DNA of 64,000 nucleotides from Paragordius varius (lineage: Eukaryota > Nematomorpha). The stretch spans positions 1,550,001-1,614,000 of the forward strand of contig OZ176051.1 of the NCBI GenBank assembly GCA_964247055.1. The letters are read 5' to 3'. The position numbers were made by a program, and so were the translations under genes. Under the pieces are notes generated by a model. It had not been told where the DNA came from, searched no databases, and was given only the letters and a program-made list of their open reading frames with translations. Positions 25,332 through 37,078 of this stretch are shown here, piece after piece; within the stretch, counting starts at the first letter, position 1; every line of letters starts with the position of its first letter.

Positions 25332-27655
25332 AGTATATATTACATTTGATTTATCGATATTTTTTATTAACAATTAAGATTAAAAAATACATTAATATGC
25401 GGAAATCATTTGAATCGTCCAAAATTAGAACAACAAATTTTTTATGGTATAAAATCCTAAATTTATAATAAAAATTTAGATCAAATAAGATAAACCAAAT
25501 TATAAATATATTTTAAGGCGACCAAATACAAATTGAAATTTAATAAAATTACGTCCTAAGTAATAGGATTACCATTTATAAATTCACAAAGAATGTCTTT
25601 TTGCACATGAGCCAATTCGCGTTCAAAAAAATGCTCAGATCCAAAATCTAGGATAGTAAATGTTTCCGAACATATCCAAACATAATTATTTTTGAGAGCC
25701 AAATCGAAACTTTCTTCAGTTTTATTGACTTCATCGGTGTTTAAAGAAGTAAGAAGAAACGTTTTGGCAAAAGTCAATAAAATGTTTTGTATAACGTGCA
25801 AATGATGTACCAAGAAAAGACAATCGTTAAAGAATATCACTACATGAAAAATTGGAGTTATTTGAATTACAATTAAAAATAAATATAAGAGTTATATTTG
25901 GTGTTTGTAAAAAATTATTTTTAAAAAAGGTCCTCGATAAAAAATATCTGAACTACCTTATATATAAATTCCAAACCTTAAATATCTATATATATATATA
26001 TAATTTGATAGGAGTCTGCATCTAAAATTTAATATAAATCTATATTGACGTTTCCAAACTATTATCTAGTATTTCGAATATTTCAACCGCAATTATTAGA
26101 TTTCGACTTTTTTTCCTGCTGTTAACTGTTGCCCAAAGATATTAAAACTATTTTAAATAACTTTTTTTATATAAAACTGTTTATTACACCATTACAACAT
26201 AAGTCATCTCTTTTAGGTTTTGGAAAGCCGTAAAGCAAATTATTACAAATTAAAAATATTATTAATATATATTTTCACGTAATATCTATATATATATTAT
26301 TGGATATAGGTCTAGCTAGCATTATTTTTTTTAAATTTATGGTTAAAAACACTAAAAAAACAGAAATTAAAATAGGAACATGATCCAAGTTTTAACATAT
26401 ATTACAGGAATAATAAAAAAGAAATATTTACTAGGTAAAACTGGTAATGTTAAATTCTCATATTTTGGTGGTGCGAAAATACGAAAAAGTTCTACGCTAA
26501 TTTTTAACCCATGCAAAGTGGCAGAAATATATTGCAAAAGTTGAATAATTTGTAATGATATATTGGTCTTGACATTGCAAACTGTATTGAGCGTTTGAAT
26601 TAAATTTGTGAAGACAATGTACAATAGTTTCTCTAAAGCCACACTAGGTGTAAAATTTTATTATGGATGTATGTTAGTAAAATTGTTTTCTTATTGCTTT
26701 TAATGATTTATAATTTGCATTTTAATCACAAATTAAACCGTATAAATTGATTTTGGTTAGGAAGATGGTGTCATACTTTTTAAAAAAAATTATGCTATAC
26801 CATTTACAATTTATATTCACCCTTAAAAAATTCAAAATTATCCTAAAAATAACTTATGTGTTTTCGGGCTATTATAACTCATCATTATGTTATTTCTGTA
26901 TGGCTGAATTCATTTTTTCGGTATTATTTTAAATTTGAATAAAATTTCATTTTTTTAAAAAAAATTTAAAATATAGGTAATTTTAATCCTAATAAACACA
27001 AATTTGTTTTAGGGGTCGAGGTTTGAATTGTTAAAGGTATATAAACTAATTATAATTATATCTAATATAAAATAAATTATAATTAATCAAACTTTTAAAA
27101 GTAAAAATAATTAAAATAAAAACGTCCGAATAAAAAAATTATATAATATTGGATCATACCTAATTTGATATTCCGAATCATGGATTTGATCAATGTAAAA
27201 ATATTTTCCCCAATCAATATCTTTTATACCATTGTCTTCCATTGTACATTCTTTTGCTTTGGTTAATTTTATTGAATCATTGAGAAAACATGCAGATTTT
27301 GCAATTCGTTCTAAATCTAAAAAATAAAAGTCATTTAAAATTCAAACAATTCGAAAAAAATCAAATAATAACCTACCTTGTTTAGCTTTAGCAGAAGATA
27401 CTGTTTTTAAATAAGATCCACGCAAATTTATACACTCTTTAATAATTTTTCTACTGTTTCCAGCTATTTTTGCCATGTGTAAATTTATAAATTTTGTAAA
27501 AAAATCTTTTCGTATTTGATCCAGAGATATGGCGTCAAAATTAAAATTAAAGTATTTTATAGCAGAAGATTGAATTCGGGTGCAATAATCTTGCAAGGCT
27601 TTTACAAACACTTGATATTCCTAAATAAGCAAACTTGATAATTTTATTTAAATGA

Positions 27656-27696
<41 letters not shown>

Positions 27697-29452
27697 AAGT
27701 GTAAAACCTCATAATTTGTAGGAATGTTGGGTTCAAATACTTCATTTATTGCAGCAGTGTGCAAATCACAAAATATTTTTTTAATTTGTGCTTGAAGAGT
27801 ACCAAAACATTCATATTTCATGGGTGTTGTTGATGGATCCGTTAAAGTTATTGATTTTAAATCCTCAACATTGAAATTTGAAAGATGGTGCTTTTTCGAA
27901 AGATTGCTAAGGTAAATTAAATCTGAGGAAGTTAATTCAATACAGGATTGTAAATCTTGGGGTTGAATAAGACATACTTTGGATAAAAATGAAAATATTT
28001 CTTCCGTATTTTGACAGAATTTTTGCATTCTTTGAGCGAAAGAAATGGAGTGTTTGTCATTCACAACCTCCTTTAGTTCTATTATTGCGGTTCCATCATC
28101 TAAATATAAAGAAATATACAAGTTATAAAATTCCAAAATAAATAATTCAACTATATTAACCATAATATTTGATATCGAAATTGTTTCTTAACTTTAATAT
28201 ATTCTGCCTAAGTCATATATAATTGGCAGAAGTTTAATAATCGATTGAAAAATTTTAAACATTACGCATAATAAATAATTCGTTCGCGTAAATCTAAGAT
28301 GTGTATTTTTAAAAAAATATTTTACAAAACCTTTACCTAACTAGTTATAAAATCCGCAATTTATATTTATTTTCGGAATGTAGGTTTGTCATCAGTCAAC
28401 TTAACCATAGGTCAAAACTCGATAATTACATTTCGTAACTTATTGTTTAAAAATATATGAATTAAACTATAATGAAAATATTAATTTAAGAAAAAATAAT
28501 AATTTGCATAAAGATTCCAATTTACACTTATAAAAATATATTTGTCAAAATTGATATTGAATTATGTAAATTTCATAGATATAAAATTTTGTTTAAAATG
28601 CTCAAGTTAGGAAATTAAAATTAATATACCTTTATTAGACATAGATTGATGTATATCTATATGTACGGAAGAATTTATGTTTTTGTAACACTCAATCACG
28701 GGCTTGATAAAAAAATGCTTGATTTTGTCAAATAAAATTTCGTTAAGGTTTGTTAACATCTCTTCATCATTCCATATATGAGAAATATACTTTCCCAATA
28801 ACCCAAATATCGATTCGGAAAAATTTAGTATTTTTAATTGAGTCGAAATAGTTTTATCTAAATTAAAATATGGATTACCACACGATATATTATTGGTTAA
28901 GCAATTATTCAAATTAACAAATAAATCATCTAATAGCTCATGCGTTAAACTAATGTTTTCGCCTTCTATTTTTAATTGTTGGGCTAACACAGCAATATAT
29001 TTGACTCTTAAAACAATATCCTTTAATGATATAGAATCAGTCTGCTCGACCATAATTTTTATTAAATCTAATATATCATATTGAGTAAGCAATTTTTCTT
29101 TTTCGGATATTGCCGCTAATAAAATCGTTTTTGCCTTCTCCAAACTTGATATTCTCGCATTTATGCCCTCAATTCCTTTAATTTTCTATATTATAATCAA
29201 AAAAATTTACATCTTTAACAAACTTTTGATATTTTTTTTGTTCTTCTTCATGATATCTATAGTTTTGAACATTATGCCATAAAATTTTTGCAATATCTAA
29301 TGCGTCACTAATATCGGTATCCGAAAATTTACAAATGCTTTCATACTGATTGCACAGGGTCATAACATGAAACGTGAACAGTGTGTCAAAATCTTCGCAT
29401 CTGTTTTTTAACACTTTACCTTTTTTGTCCTAGACATTTTGGGGAACTTACC
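23870..29452 (-). CDS. ZW10: ZW10, RZZ kinetochore / NRZ tethering complex subunit
   Basis: Acts with Rod and Zwilch at unattached kinetochores in the spindle checkpoint, and with RINT1 and NAG in ER-Golgi vesicle tethering. Exons on the minus strand: 29211-29429, 28630-29185, 27708-28099, 27377-27620, 27160-27316, 26432-26643, 25573-25839, 25126-25241, 24579-24803, 23870-24118; all joins keep frame (878 residues visible; human 779). Matches to human ZW10 include the C-terminus (HLLRALFQNNEMRKFVLEQIK, human LIRALFQNTERR..LAKIK), FFNDCLFLVHHLHV (human HNNCMYIAHHLLT) and LLTDYVLSQIMEKLISIEDFS (human [20 protein letters not shown]). The intron at 29186-29210 is 25 nt. The first exon is unresolved: a possible 22-nt intron at 29430-29451 leads to an upstream piece ending at 29452 whose ATG I cannot fix. 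Confidence 0.9.
24910..25095. mobile_element. MITE family U, copy 2 (partial), in a ZW10 intron
   Basis: Shares tgcaaagtatgaaatagaga, tacaatagtaa and the terminal tttgtctttatatttttacg with 5021-5316. The left end is not recognised. It ends about 30 bp from the donor of the ZW10 exon 25126-25241. Confidence 0.65.
25293..25328. repeat. (TA)n microsatellite
   Basis: TA run in a ZW10 intron. Comparable runs lie at about 27658-27688, 45068-45104, 53708-53731 and 60099-60132. Confidence 0.9.
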
Positions 29453-29479
29453 CAAAGCTCAGTTCTATACCTTAATTAA

Positions 29480-29815
29480 TAATTAATTATTGTTTCCATG
29501 TATTAGATAAAAAAGCTTAATTTTTTACAATTTTGTGACTTCTAGAATCTAAAGCAACACCAAAGCCCGATTAAAATGAACAGCTGATATAAAATCAAAA
29601 TATATCAAGTTTTTGATGGTTAAATTTAACCTAAAAGCTTTTTAAAGTTAATTATTTATATTTTCTATACATAATATACACCAACTGTGCCATTGGCGAT
29701 TTAAAAAAATTATATAAAAAATGGGGCAAAATAGTTTGAGATGAGGATTTTAATACAATTTTACAAATTTGAAAAAAAATATTAAAATACGCTTAGTCAG
29801 CTAAAGCATATTTTA
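29480..29815 (-). mobile_element. MITE family Z fragment
   Basis: Shares the run from ttgtgacttctagaatct through aaagctttttaaagttaatt, the atggggcaaaatagtttgagatgagg segment and ctaaagcatattttaaat with the Z copies at 39775-40345 and 54612-56280. Reverse orientation, immediately followed by a Y element. Confidence 0.65.
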
Positions 29816-29821
29816 AATTCA

Positions 29822-30461
29822 GATTAACATTTGGATACAGTACATGCATTTCAGTCCTTCGATTCAAATTGGGGTCGTTAGATACCCCAAACTTATATAT
29901 TAAAATGGTAAAAGTGTACACTTATATAACATTAAACCGAAATATAAAAAATTTCAGTCAAAAAAATCTCATATTACTTAATTATAGGTAAAATCCAAGG
30001 TAAAAATTAAACTAACATGACATGTGTGCAGATGCTAAATGTAAAATAAATGAAAAAATGAGCACTTTTCTGTTTATATTTATGTTAAATGTGATTTTAA
30101 AAAAAAAATAAAATTAATTTTATTCTTAGAATCAAATAAACGCGATATTTTGCAAAAATTTGTAAAATAATTATGGCGTCGAAGTAGTAGTATCCAGAAA
30201 AGGGTGTGACAGGCTTACTCCTTACCGCCACTCTCCGCACCCGACGACCCTTACCGCCTTCCCTACGCTTTTACGCGCCTCAGGGCAGAGGGACGTTAAA
30301 ATCATTTTTAACTAAATTTTCTTTAGCTATTGCGGTTTTTTAGATATTTTTTATTAGGATCGAAGCATTAATTCAAATTGGGCCTTTCCATTCAGTATTT
30401 TTTAAAATTTAAACCAAATATAGTCTGGGGTGTCTAAAAGGTCATGGAGTGTTAAATATTT
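29822..30461 (+). mobile_element. MITE family Y, copy 1, carrying a GC-rich insert
   Basis: Left end ttaacatttggata..ccttcgattcaaattgggg, right end atagtctggggtgtct.. and gagtgttaa. Ends are flanked by TTAA on both sides. The interior shares acatgacatgtgtgca and atggcgtcgaagtagt with other Y copies. A GC-rich block at about 30195-30297 interrupts the family sequence. Non-coding. Confidence 0.75.
30195..30297. other. GC-rich insert of unknown origin
   Basis: About 100 bp of mostly G+C sequence (cttaccgccactctccgcac, ccttaccgccttccctacgc) in a region that is otherwise near 25% G+C. It has no counterpart in the other Y copies, no tRNA fold that I can draw, and no coding frame of note. Confidence 0.55.
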
Positions 30462-30596
30462 TTGTAAATAAAAAATTCATTGTAGTGAAGTATTAATAAA
30501 TTCGCAAACCTCATAGAAAGCATTTTGAATATGACTCTATCGGTAAGGATATTTTAATTTAAAATTGCTATGGTAAAAACTACCTTAAATGGTATA

Positions 30597-30720
30597 AACT
30601 CTTCGAGTCAAATTGAAGTATCTAAATCACAAACTATATTTAAGTTAAAATTTTTGAAAAACTTCTTAAAGAACGGTCCCAATGTAAATTGATGCTCCTA
30701 TTCTAATAAAAATTATATTA
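30597..30720 (-). mobile_element. MITE family Y fragment
   Basis: Reverse-complement piece of the Y right end: tcgagtcaaattgaagtatc, a tatatttaagttaaaattttt segment and aacggtcccaatgtaaatt. No left end. Confidence 0.6.
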
Positions 30721-31529
30721 AGCAGTGGCGAAACTACGGGGAGCTAGCGGGAGCAGTGCGGAAGTAATCAATGCAAAACAGGTGCCCTTTTTTTATTATT
30801 TATATTAAATTTGGGAACCCTTTCTATTTTGCGGAGGGGCCCAAAATTTATTATCTTTTTTTATTTACTGATATGTAATAAGTAATTATTGCCGATTGTA
30901 AGAATATTGGCAAAAATAAAGAGAAGATTAAAAAAGAAAAAGCGAAAAATGCATTTTTTGCATTATCTCAACAATCGGTTTTATTATAAGTTGATAATTA
31001 ATAAACACATTTAAATTCTCTCCAGTTAAAACCTTAAAAAAGTGAAAAAGAAAATATAAATAATTTAGAGATAGTTGACACTATAAATTAAGTCAAGCTT
31101 ATAAATTTTCAAATCCTAAATTATTCTGTTATTCAAAATTATAGTATTATAGTTTTAAGAGAAACAAAATTTTGACAGATGTAATTTTATCTGCTTTATA
31201 ATTATTACCAATAAAATATTTGCAATAATCCATATAGCGTAAAAATATATTTAGTTTTTTAATGTATTGTGAAAGACAATTTACATATTTTAATTTTTAT
31301 AAGGAATTGGGTTCATGTAAATTTTAGTATTGAGTTAAAAGAGAAAAAGCAAAAAATGCATTTTTTTTCACCATTAAATTTTAGCCATAATGTTATTGTT
31401 TGTTCTTTTATTAATTCCGGGCAGTTTTAATAGTAAACAAAAAAAGGAGGGAAAAAAATATTCATTATAACAATATTCTCTAACAAGTAATCTCAATTTA
31501 TGATTATACAATATGCAATTTAATAGTGG

Positions 31530-31695
31530 CCCACACACATTAATGTTGGCCAATTCATATTACAGCAAAGCATGTGAAATAACAATAATATAAAATATGT
31601 TTTTCAATGCATACATCGTAAATGAATGAATTTTTTTTGAATAATTGTTATTTCACATACTTTAATGTACAATGAATTGGCCGACAGTTAACTGG
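31530..31695. repeat. Near-palindromic MITE-like inverted repeat
   Basis: Left arm tgttggccaattcat..gcatgtgaaataacaat and its complement attgttatttcacat..atgaattggccgaca flank about 60 bp. The arms of roughly 45 bp could fold into a long hairpin. No similar copy seen in the window. Confidence 0.65.
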
Positions 31696-31792
31696 TATAC
31701 ATTAATGTGCTTTATTTTTCTAATGTTTATGCATGTTATTTTCAAATTTATTTTTATAAAACATATTTTCGATAAACTACCACACACTAAAA

Positions 31793-32316
31793 CAGGGGTC
31801 GGCAATTTTTTTCAGCGGGCCATTCTCAAAATTAAATCTTGGCGGTCGGCATATTTTTCCATTAAATTAGTACAGTTATACATATTTATCAGTCCTTCGA
31901 ACCGGAACCTGGTTCCTGTTTACTGAACCGATTCCTCTTCTATTTTTAAATTAGATCACGGTTCTAGTTTTACTTTGGGGCTGGTTCGAGGCCCCGTTAT
32001 TGTAATTTTAAAAGGCATATTACCATAAAAATATTTTAAATTTTGACAAGACAGCTGTCAAAATTTATCCGAATTTCGAAAATATAACTTTTATTAGTTT
32101 ATATTTATGAATTTTTCCCCCTGTTATTTTTAGGTAGGCCCGTATTCCGCGAATATGTTCACAATGTGTTTATATGAAATTGAGTCTTCATATCAAAATA
32201 GGTTTACAATTATGCCCATGTTAGTGACATTACGTCATGGTTTATATTTAATCATTTTAAAAATATTATGATCACTACCTTGGAGGCCGCACAAAAGGAA
32301 AGGTTGCCGACCTCTG
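31793..32316. mobile_element. hAT non-autonomous element H3
   Basis: Starts caggggtcggcaa and ends ttgccgacctctg, classic hAT termini. Flanks cactaaaa and aacttaaa agree at 6 of 8. The interior holds a stretch rich in ggttc/gaacc (about 31889-31990) and no transposase frame. Confidence 0.8.
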
Positions 32317-32418
32317 AACTTAAAAATTTTGGAGATTCGCATCATGTTGTCATAATAATCGCATAGGTGTAAAATAATTTATTACACAATATAAAATTCT
32401 AAATGATTTTTATTTCTT

Positions 32419-32960
32419 AGTGCCAAACTGCGGAGCGCAAAAACGAAAAAGAGCGAAGGAAAACGCAATAAGCGTTTTAAAAATTAAAAAAATGACAGAT
32501 TTTTCAAAACCCATATCCACAAATGTGTACTTTGATGCTAGCTCACGCGAGAAACAAAAAACAGTTGAGATCAGGTTTGACTTCTATTGAACCTAGCTCT
32601 CATTCTAGCTCTACCTCAAATGAGAAAACGGTAGAGATTAGCAACAAAAGTGTAAATGATTTGGATAGTTCGAGTCATACTAATGTGAAACGTAGTTTAT
32701 GCCGTTTGATGAGTTATTAATTATTAAGTACCGAACGGTTTAAGCCAGTTCTGATGAAGTTATAACATCATTATTGCTTTGACACTACCAGTTACCGTTG
32801 CTACAGCGGAACGCTACTTCTTAAAGTTAAAAATAATTAAAAATTATATTAGAATCACGATGGCTGAATAAAGGTTAAGCAATTTAACGTTACTAACAAT
32901 GGAAGCGGGGATGGCGGATCAAATGGATAAAAAAAGGATGATTAGAAAATTTGTTATATA
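32419..32960 (+). pseudogene. hAT transposase remnant (C-terminal part)
   Basis: Conceptual translation in the 32760-32950 region reads LTLPVTVATAERYFLKLKII, then KNYIR and further SNLTLLTMEA, the signature of the hAT dimerisation domain (usual form LxTLPVTSATAERSFSxLKLIK). An in-frame stop after RITMAE and loss of frame upstream show that it is dead. The upstream 65-codon frame (32523-32720) is Ser/Thr-rich and may be the transposase N-terminal linker. It lies about 100 bp beyond H3, whose ends differ, so a link between the two is unproven. Confidence 0.75.
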
Positions 32961-32999
32961 ATGTATTAAGCCGAATTAAAAAATATGCTTTCTCTAGCA

Positions 33000-33435
33000 T
33001 TATAGGCGCATAGATAAATTTTTTTAAAAAATGTAAATTTGTAAATTAATCCACATTTTTAACATTTTTGCCGCCATTTTTTCTACAAATATATAAGTCG
33101 CTTCTCCAACAGGCAAATAAATGTATATTATGGTTAGAAAATGTTTAATTAACTTTGAGAAGCTTTCAGGCTGCATTTTACCAGAAAAATTTTTATATAT
33201 AACAACAGATGTTCGTTTCCATCGTGTTTTGGAGCTGTCCTTTTAAACTCTAGAAGTCCAAAAATGTAAAAATATAAGATTTTTTATCTAAAACATTGGT
33301 ATGTTTGATAATTAAATTTTAAATAAAAATAACTTTTAAAACTGTGGTATATTTACATTGAGCTCTGGGATATGAAACTACCCCAAAAAGTAAATTAAAA
33401 AAAGTAAAAAGGTTGAATTGACAATAATTAACAGT
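33000..33435. mobile_element. MITE family Z, copy 2
   Basis: Aligns with 39775-40345 through aatatgctttct, ggcgcat, gccgccattttt, aacaggcaaataaat, ttttggagctgt and gagctctgggatatgaaact. Ends near an attaaca sequence. No coding frame. Confidence 0.75.
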
Positions 33436-34302
33436 GCGAAAGAGCAATGTTCTGACCGAAAATATGCAACATATCTTTTAAGTTTATTTTAAAAAACATA
33501 TTTTAATATAATTTTATAAAATTTATTAATCATAAATTTTTTTTGATTTACTTTTACTAACACTTGCAAATAAAATAATTATTTGATAAGCATCAATATA
33601 AGAGGAGTGTTCAACTTGTGGTCCGCAGCCATTAGGCGGCATTTGCCAAATTTGTTTGCGTCCCAAAAATTAACAATAAAATATAAAAGTTCTATTAAAA
33701 AAGAAAATATTGAGCATCCGTACTCTTATTTTTGGATCATTTCTACCAAAAAATTCCAAGAACGGGTTTACAACCCTTTTAAAACAACAACCAGGGTTTT
33801 GAATGATGAAAATTATATTTTTTTATTATTATAGATATACTATATTGATGATTATTTTTACATTTTTCGAACCTGAAATATATATTTGAAAATAATAGGA
33901 ACTATTTTAGTGTTATGTAAATATCTTGTAGCATTTTAAAAGGAGTTTGAGAAAATGGAACATGCTTTTGAAAACCATTGAAATCAGAACCGAAATTATT
34001 TTGTCCAAACCCGTTTTTGTAAAATATTTACAAACGGATTCAGAGTCAAAAAAGGTTACCCAAAACCTAAAAATATGCTTTTCATAAAAAAATTTAAATT
34101 AATTATCAATAAGATATAGATTCGAAAGTTCCACACCAAATTGCGCTAATTGAAATATTAAAATTTTTTTACTAATAATAGCAATTTAAGTTATAACCGT
34201 GTAATTTATAAAAATATTGAGAGTAAAAATAATTAAATTAACAGTCTAGTACTTGAACCCAAATAGCCTAAATTTTTTGGCTTAGAATACATATAATCTT
34301 AG
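33436..34302. other. Intergenic; possible decayed hAT end
   Basis: No gene. Near 33605 the text gtgttcaacttgtggtccgc resembles a hAT MITE end, but no partner end or target duplication was found. Confidence 0.4.
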
Positions 34303-35413
34303 TTATAAAAATGGAAAATTCTGGTTGTGATCTGGCACAGGAAAACCGGTAGACCCATTTCCAAGCTTCGAAAAAATATAATCATTAATGAATGCCCCGA
34401 CAATAGCTTCGCCCTTTTTTTGAAATAGGCCCCCAGTTCGGGCCCAACCCGTAGAGAAACGGGTTTTTTTTGAAAATAGAAGTCCACAAAAATCGTGTCT
34501 TTACAATTTTCTGAAGAACGTGTTGGACCATTCGATTTCAAATATGATTTTTGTTTATTTATTTTTGATCACGCTGAAGAAAAGTCGATTCACTTTTTTG
34601 ATTTAGGCCCTCTTTTTACCCGCTACCCCCGTAAAATGCAATTTTTTCAAAAAACAAAGTCCACAGAAATAATTTTTAAAATCTATTTTTCGCCCTAGGT
34701 ATGAGACCGTAAAAATTAAATATGGATTCCACGTATTCCCTGTTAAAAGGCAAAAATTATAGTTAGGCGTTTCTTTGATAATAGCTGCTGGGTAAGGAGC
34801 TACCAGCTAAAAACTGATTCCACATGTAACTTTGTGATCCGTTTCCGGGAAACCGGTGAACCCAATCAAATCCAAATATCGAAAAAATATAATCATTAAT
34901 GACCGACAATAGCTTCGCCTTTTTTTGGAATTAGGTCCCCAGTTCGGGCCTACCCACGTGTGAAAAATGGGTTGAGTCAATTTTTTGAAGAACGTGTTGG
35001 ACCATTCGATTTCAAATATGATTTTTGTTTACTTATTTTTGATCTCGCTGAACATAGTGGACTCACTTTTTTGATTTAGGCCCTCTTTTTACCTGCTCCC
35101 CCCGTAAAATGCCATTTTTTTCAAAAAACAAAGTCCACAAAAATAATTTTTTAAATCTATTTTTCGCCCTAGGTATGAGACCGTAAAAATTCAATATGGT
35201 TCCACGTATTCCCTGTTAAAAGGCAAAAATTTTAGTCTGGCGTTTCTTTGATGATAGCTGCTGGGTAAGGGGCTACCAGCTAAAAACTGATTCCACATAC
35301 AACTTTGTGATCTGGTACCGGAAAACCAGTTGACCCATTCAAATCCAAACTTCGATACCCCCCCAGAAGTCCGAAAGACTTCCTCGGGCTGCGTAGCAGC
35401 ACGAGATTTACGC
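34303..35413 (-). mobile_element. Family X repeat, copy 3, with internal tandem units
   Basis: Inverted relative to 1531-2911. Contains about two tandem copies of a ~480-500-bp block, each opening with tgatc(c/t)gg..ggaaaacc and holding ggaccattcgatttcaaat and taggccctctttttacc. It ends in ccgaaagacttcctcgggct, gcgtagcagc and gatttacgc, with two adjacent palindromes (35365-35381 and 35388-35400). No coding frame. Confidence 0.8.
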
Positions 35414-35452
35414 TTTATAATATTTTTAATTTTCGTAGTAGATCAATATGTA

Positions 35453-35973
35453 TACCATTTGCGCTTTAAGAATGTCCTAACACTTCAAATTTGAACACTT
35501 CAAGTTGGTCCTTCCATTCAAGTTGATCTTAAATTTCTAAAGTTTGTAACCATGATATTTTTTTTATTTTTTAACTTAATTTTCTTAAAAAATTTTTTAT
35601 TAAAAAACCACTTTTTTTGTTTCAATTTTTCAAATTTAACAAAATTATTAACTTAAAAATGTTTTTAATGAAAATTAAGAACCCAGAAAACTTATATTTT
35701 TATAATTACGTGTTAAAATCCTATTAAAATGTATATATTTTTAAGGACTTAATAAAGATATACGGTTTCTTAATGATTAAAAATGATATTGATTTAAAGT
35801 TAATGTAAAAATAAAAAATAGGTTAAAAATGATAAAATTGATGAATGGATATACGATTTGATTGGTAAAAGATAAAACAAAAAAAAGTCAAAGGACCAAC
35901 TTGTTTAAGACTAACTTGTTTAAGGACTAACTTGAAGTGAAGTGTTAAGGACACTCTTAAAGTGCAAATGGTA
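35453..35973. mobile_element. Family V element, copy 2
   Basis: Ends taccatttgcgctttaagaa and the complementary ..cttaaagtgcaaatggta. Only one or two recognisable 21-bp units (cacttcaagttggtcc) remain on each arm, compared with six and seven in copy 1. The middle matches copy 1 in reverse, including gatatacggtttct. It starts 40 bp after the X copy 3 terminus. Confidence 0.8.
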
Positions 35974-36305
35974 GTAATCGAAAGCCATTCATTAAACATT
36001 GAAATTTTAAAACAAATATAATAACCCACAACAAGAATATATTCTTTTTTATTTTTCAAATTTTAGGCTCACTATCTCTTTAAAACTCTTTGCAGCCCCA
36101 GTTACAATATTCCTCAAGGGTAAGAATTATTTATATCATGTGTTTTTACTAAAAAAAAATTTTGGCTTTATTTATTTATATTAAACATTCTCAGAACTCT
36201 ATATATTTAAAATATTATGTTCAAAAGTCTTTTTTTCATTGTAAGAGCCATTAACAAAACAACTTTTTTAGGTTTGTTTTCACTCTTATCATTTCGTCTT
36301 GATGC

Positions 36306-37078
36306 TTAAATATATATTTTTAATACAGTTTTAGTTAAAATTTTGTCATGTATTTTCTCCATTTCAGTCCTCATTTCATTTAATAAATTATTTTTCTGTA
36401 CACTTTGATCCGATTCCAATGATTTATATTCCTAATATTTTAATTTATATGACTTTAATGAATATATGACTAGCATCACGCAATGATTTTAAGTTTTTTA
36501 TCTGCATATTTTTTTGCTGATGTATATATTGAAGTTGTTGCAACAATAATTTCTAGATAAATATAAACCTTACCTCTGTTTTATCTATTTGATCTTTCAT
36601 TAGACAATTCTCTTTCTCCCAAGATTGACATAAACCATTAATTTTTTCATGGAAGCTTTGTAAAATTTTATCCCTATCATTGAAATTAGGATACCTTTCG
36701 ACCGAGTTATTTTTCCAAATTTCGGTAGATTTTTGTTCAAAGTCATTAAATAAATTTTGAGTCCAATTTTCTACTTTTTTCTGTTTATTATTAATTTGTT
36801 TCGATAAATTTTCTAAAGGTTAAGTAATGTTTAACCTTTAAAAATATCCAGTACCTCGGTTAAGCTATTTCTATTAAGATATAAGTAAATATCATACCTA
36901 TCGTCATCATCTGCTCTATCATTGGTAACTTTTTTTCTTTTAATCTTTTGTTTTTCTCCTAAAAATAATGGTCCATTTAACTTGGTGGAGATTCATCAAA
37001 ACTAATTTCCAAATCCTCTAAATCATCTTTAAATTCAGTCAGTTTCATTATTTTTGATTTTCTTTTATCTGTTGACAT
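36306..37078 (-). CDS. SYCP3: Synaptonemal complex protein 3 homologue
   Basis: Axial/lateral element protein of meiotic chromosomes. Six exons on the minus strand: 36982-37078, 36898-36958, 36836-36870, 36574-36812, 36454-36552, 36306-36431; 218 residues (human 236). All five introns are 21-27 nt (23, 27, 23, 21, 22), and every join keeps frame. The segment KQKKVENWTQNLFNDFEQKS and on to TEIWKNNSVER aligns without gaps to human [31 protein letters not shown], and KLLLQQLQYIHQQKNMQIKN resembles the following human coiled coil. The N-terminus is acidic/basic and disordered with KIKRKKVTNDR, a likely nuclear signal. Start chosen at MSTDKRKSK, the first ATG in the exon. Assignment rests on recalled SYCP3 sequence and coiled-coil similarity. 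Confidence 0.8.

Noticed and set aside
29430-29487. A ZW10 first exon starting at an ATG near 29487 on the minus strand
   Set aside because: The frame that fits the possible 22-nt intron at 29430-29451 contains a stop between that ATG and the donor, so the start is left open.
30195-30297. tRNA or tRNA-derived SINE in the GC-rich block
   Set aside because: No A- and B-box pair and no cloverleaf pairing could be drawn.
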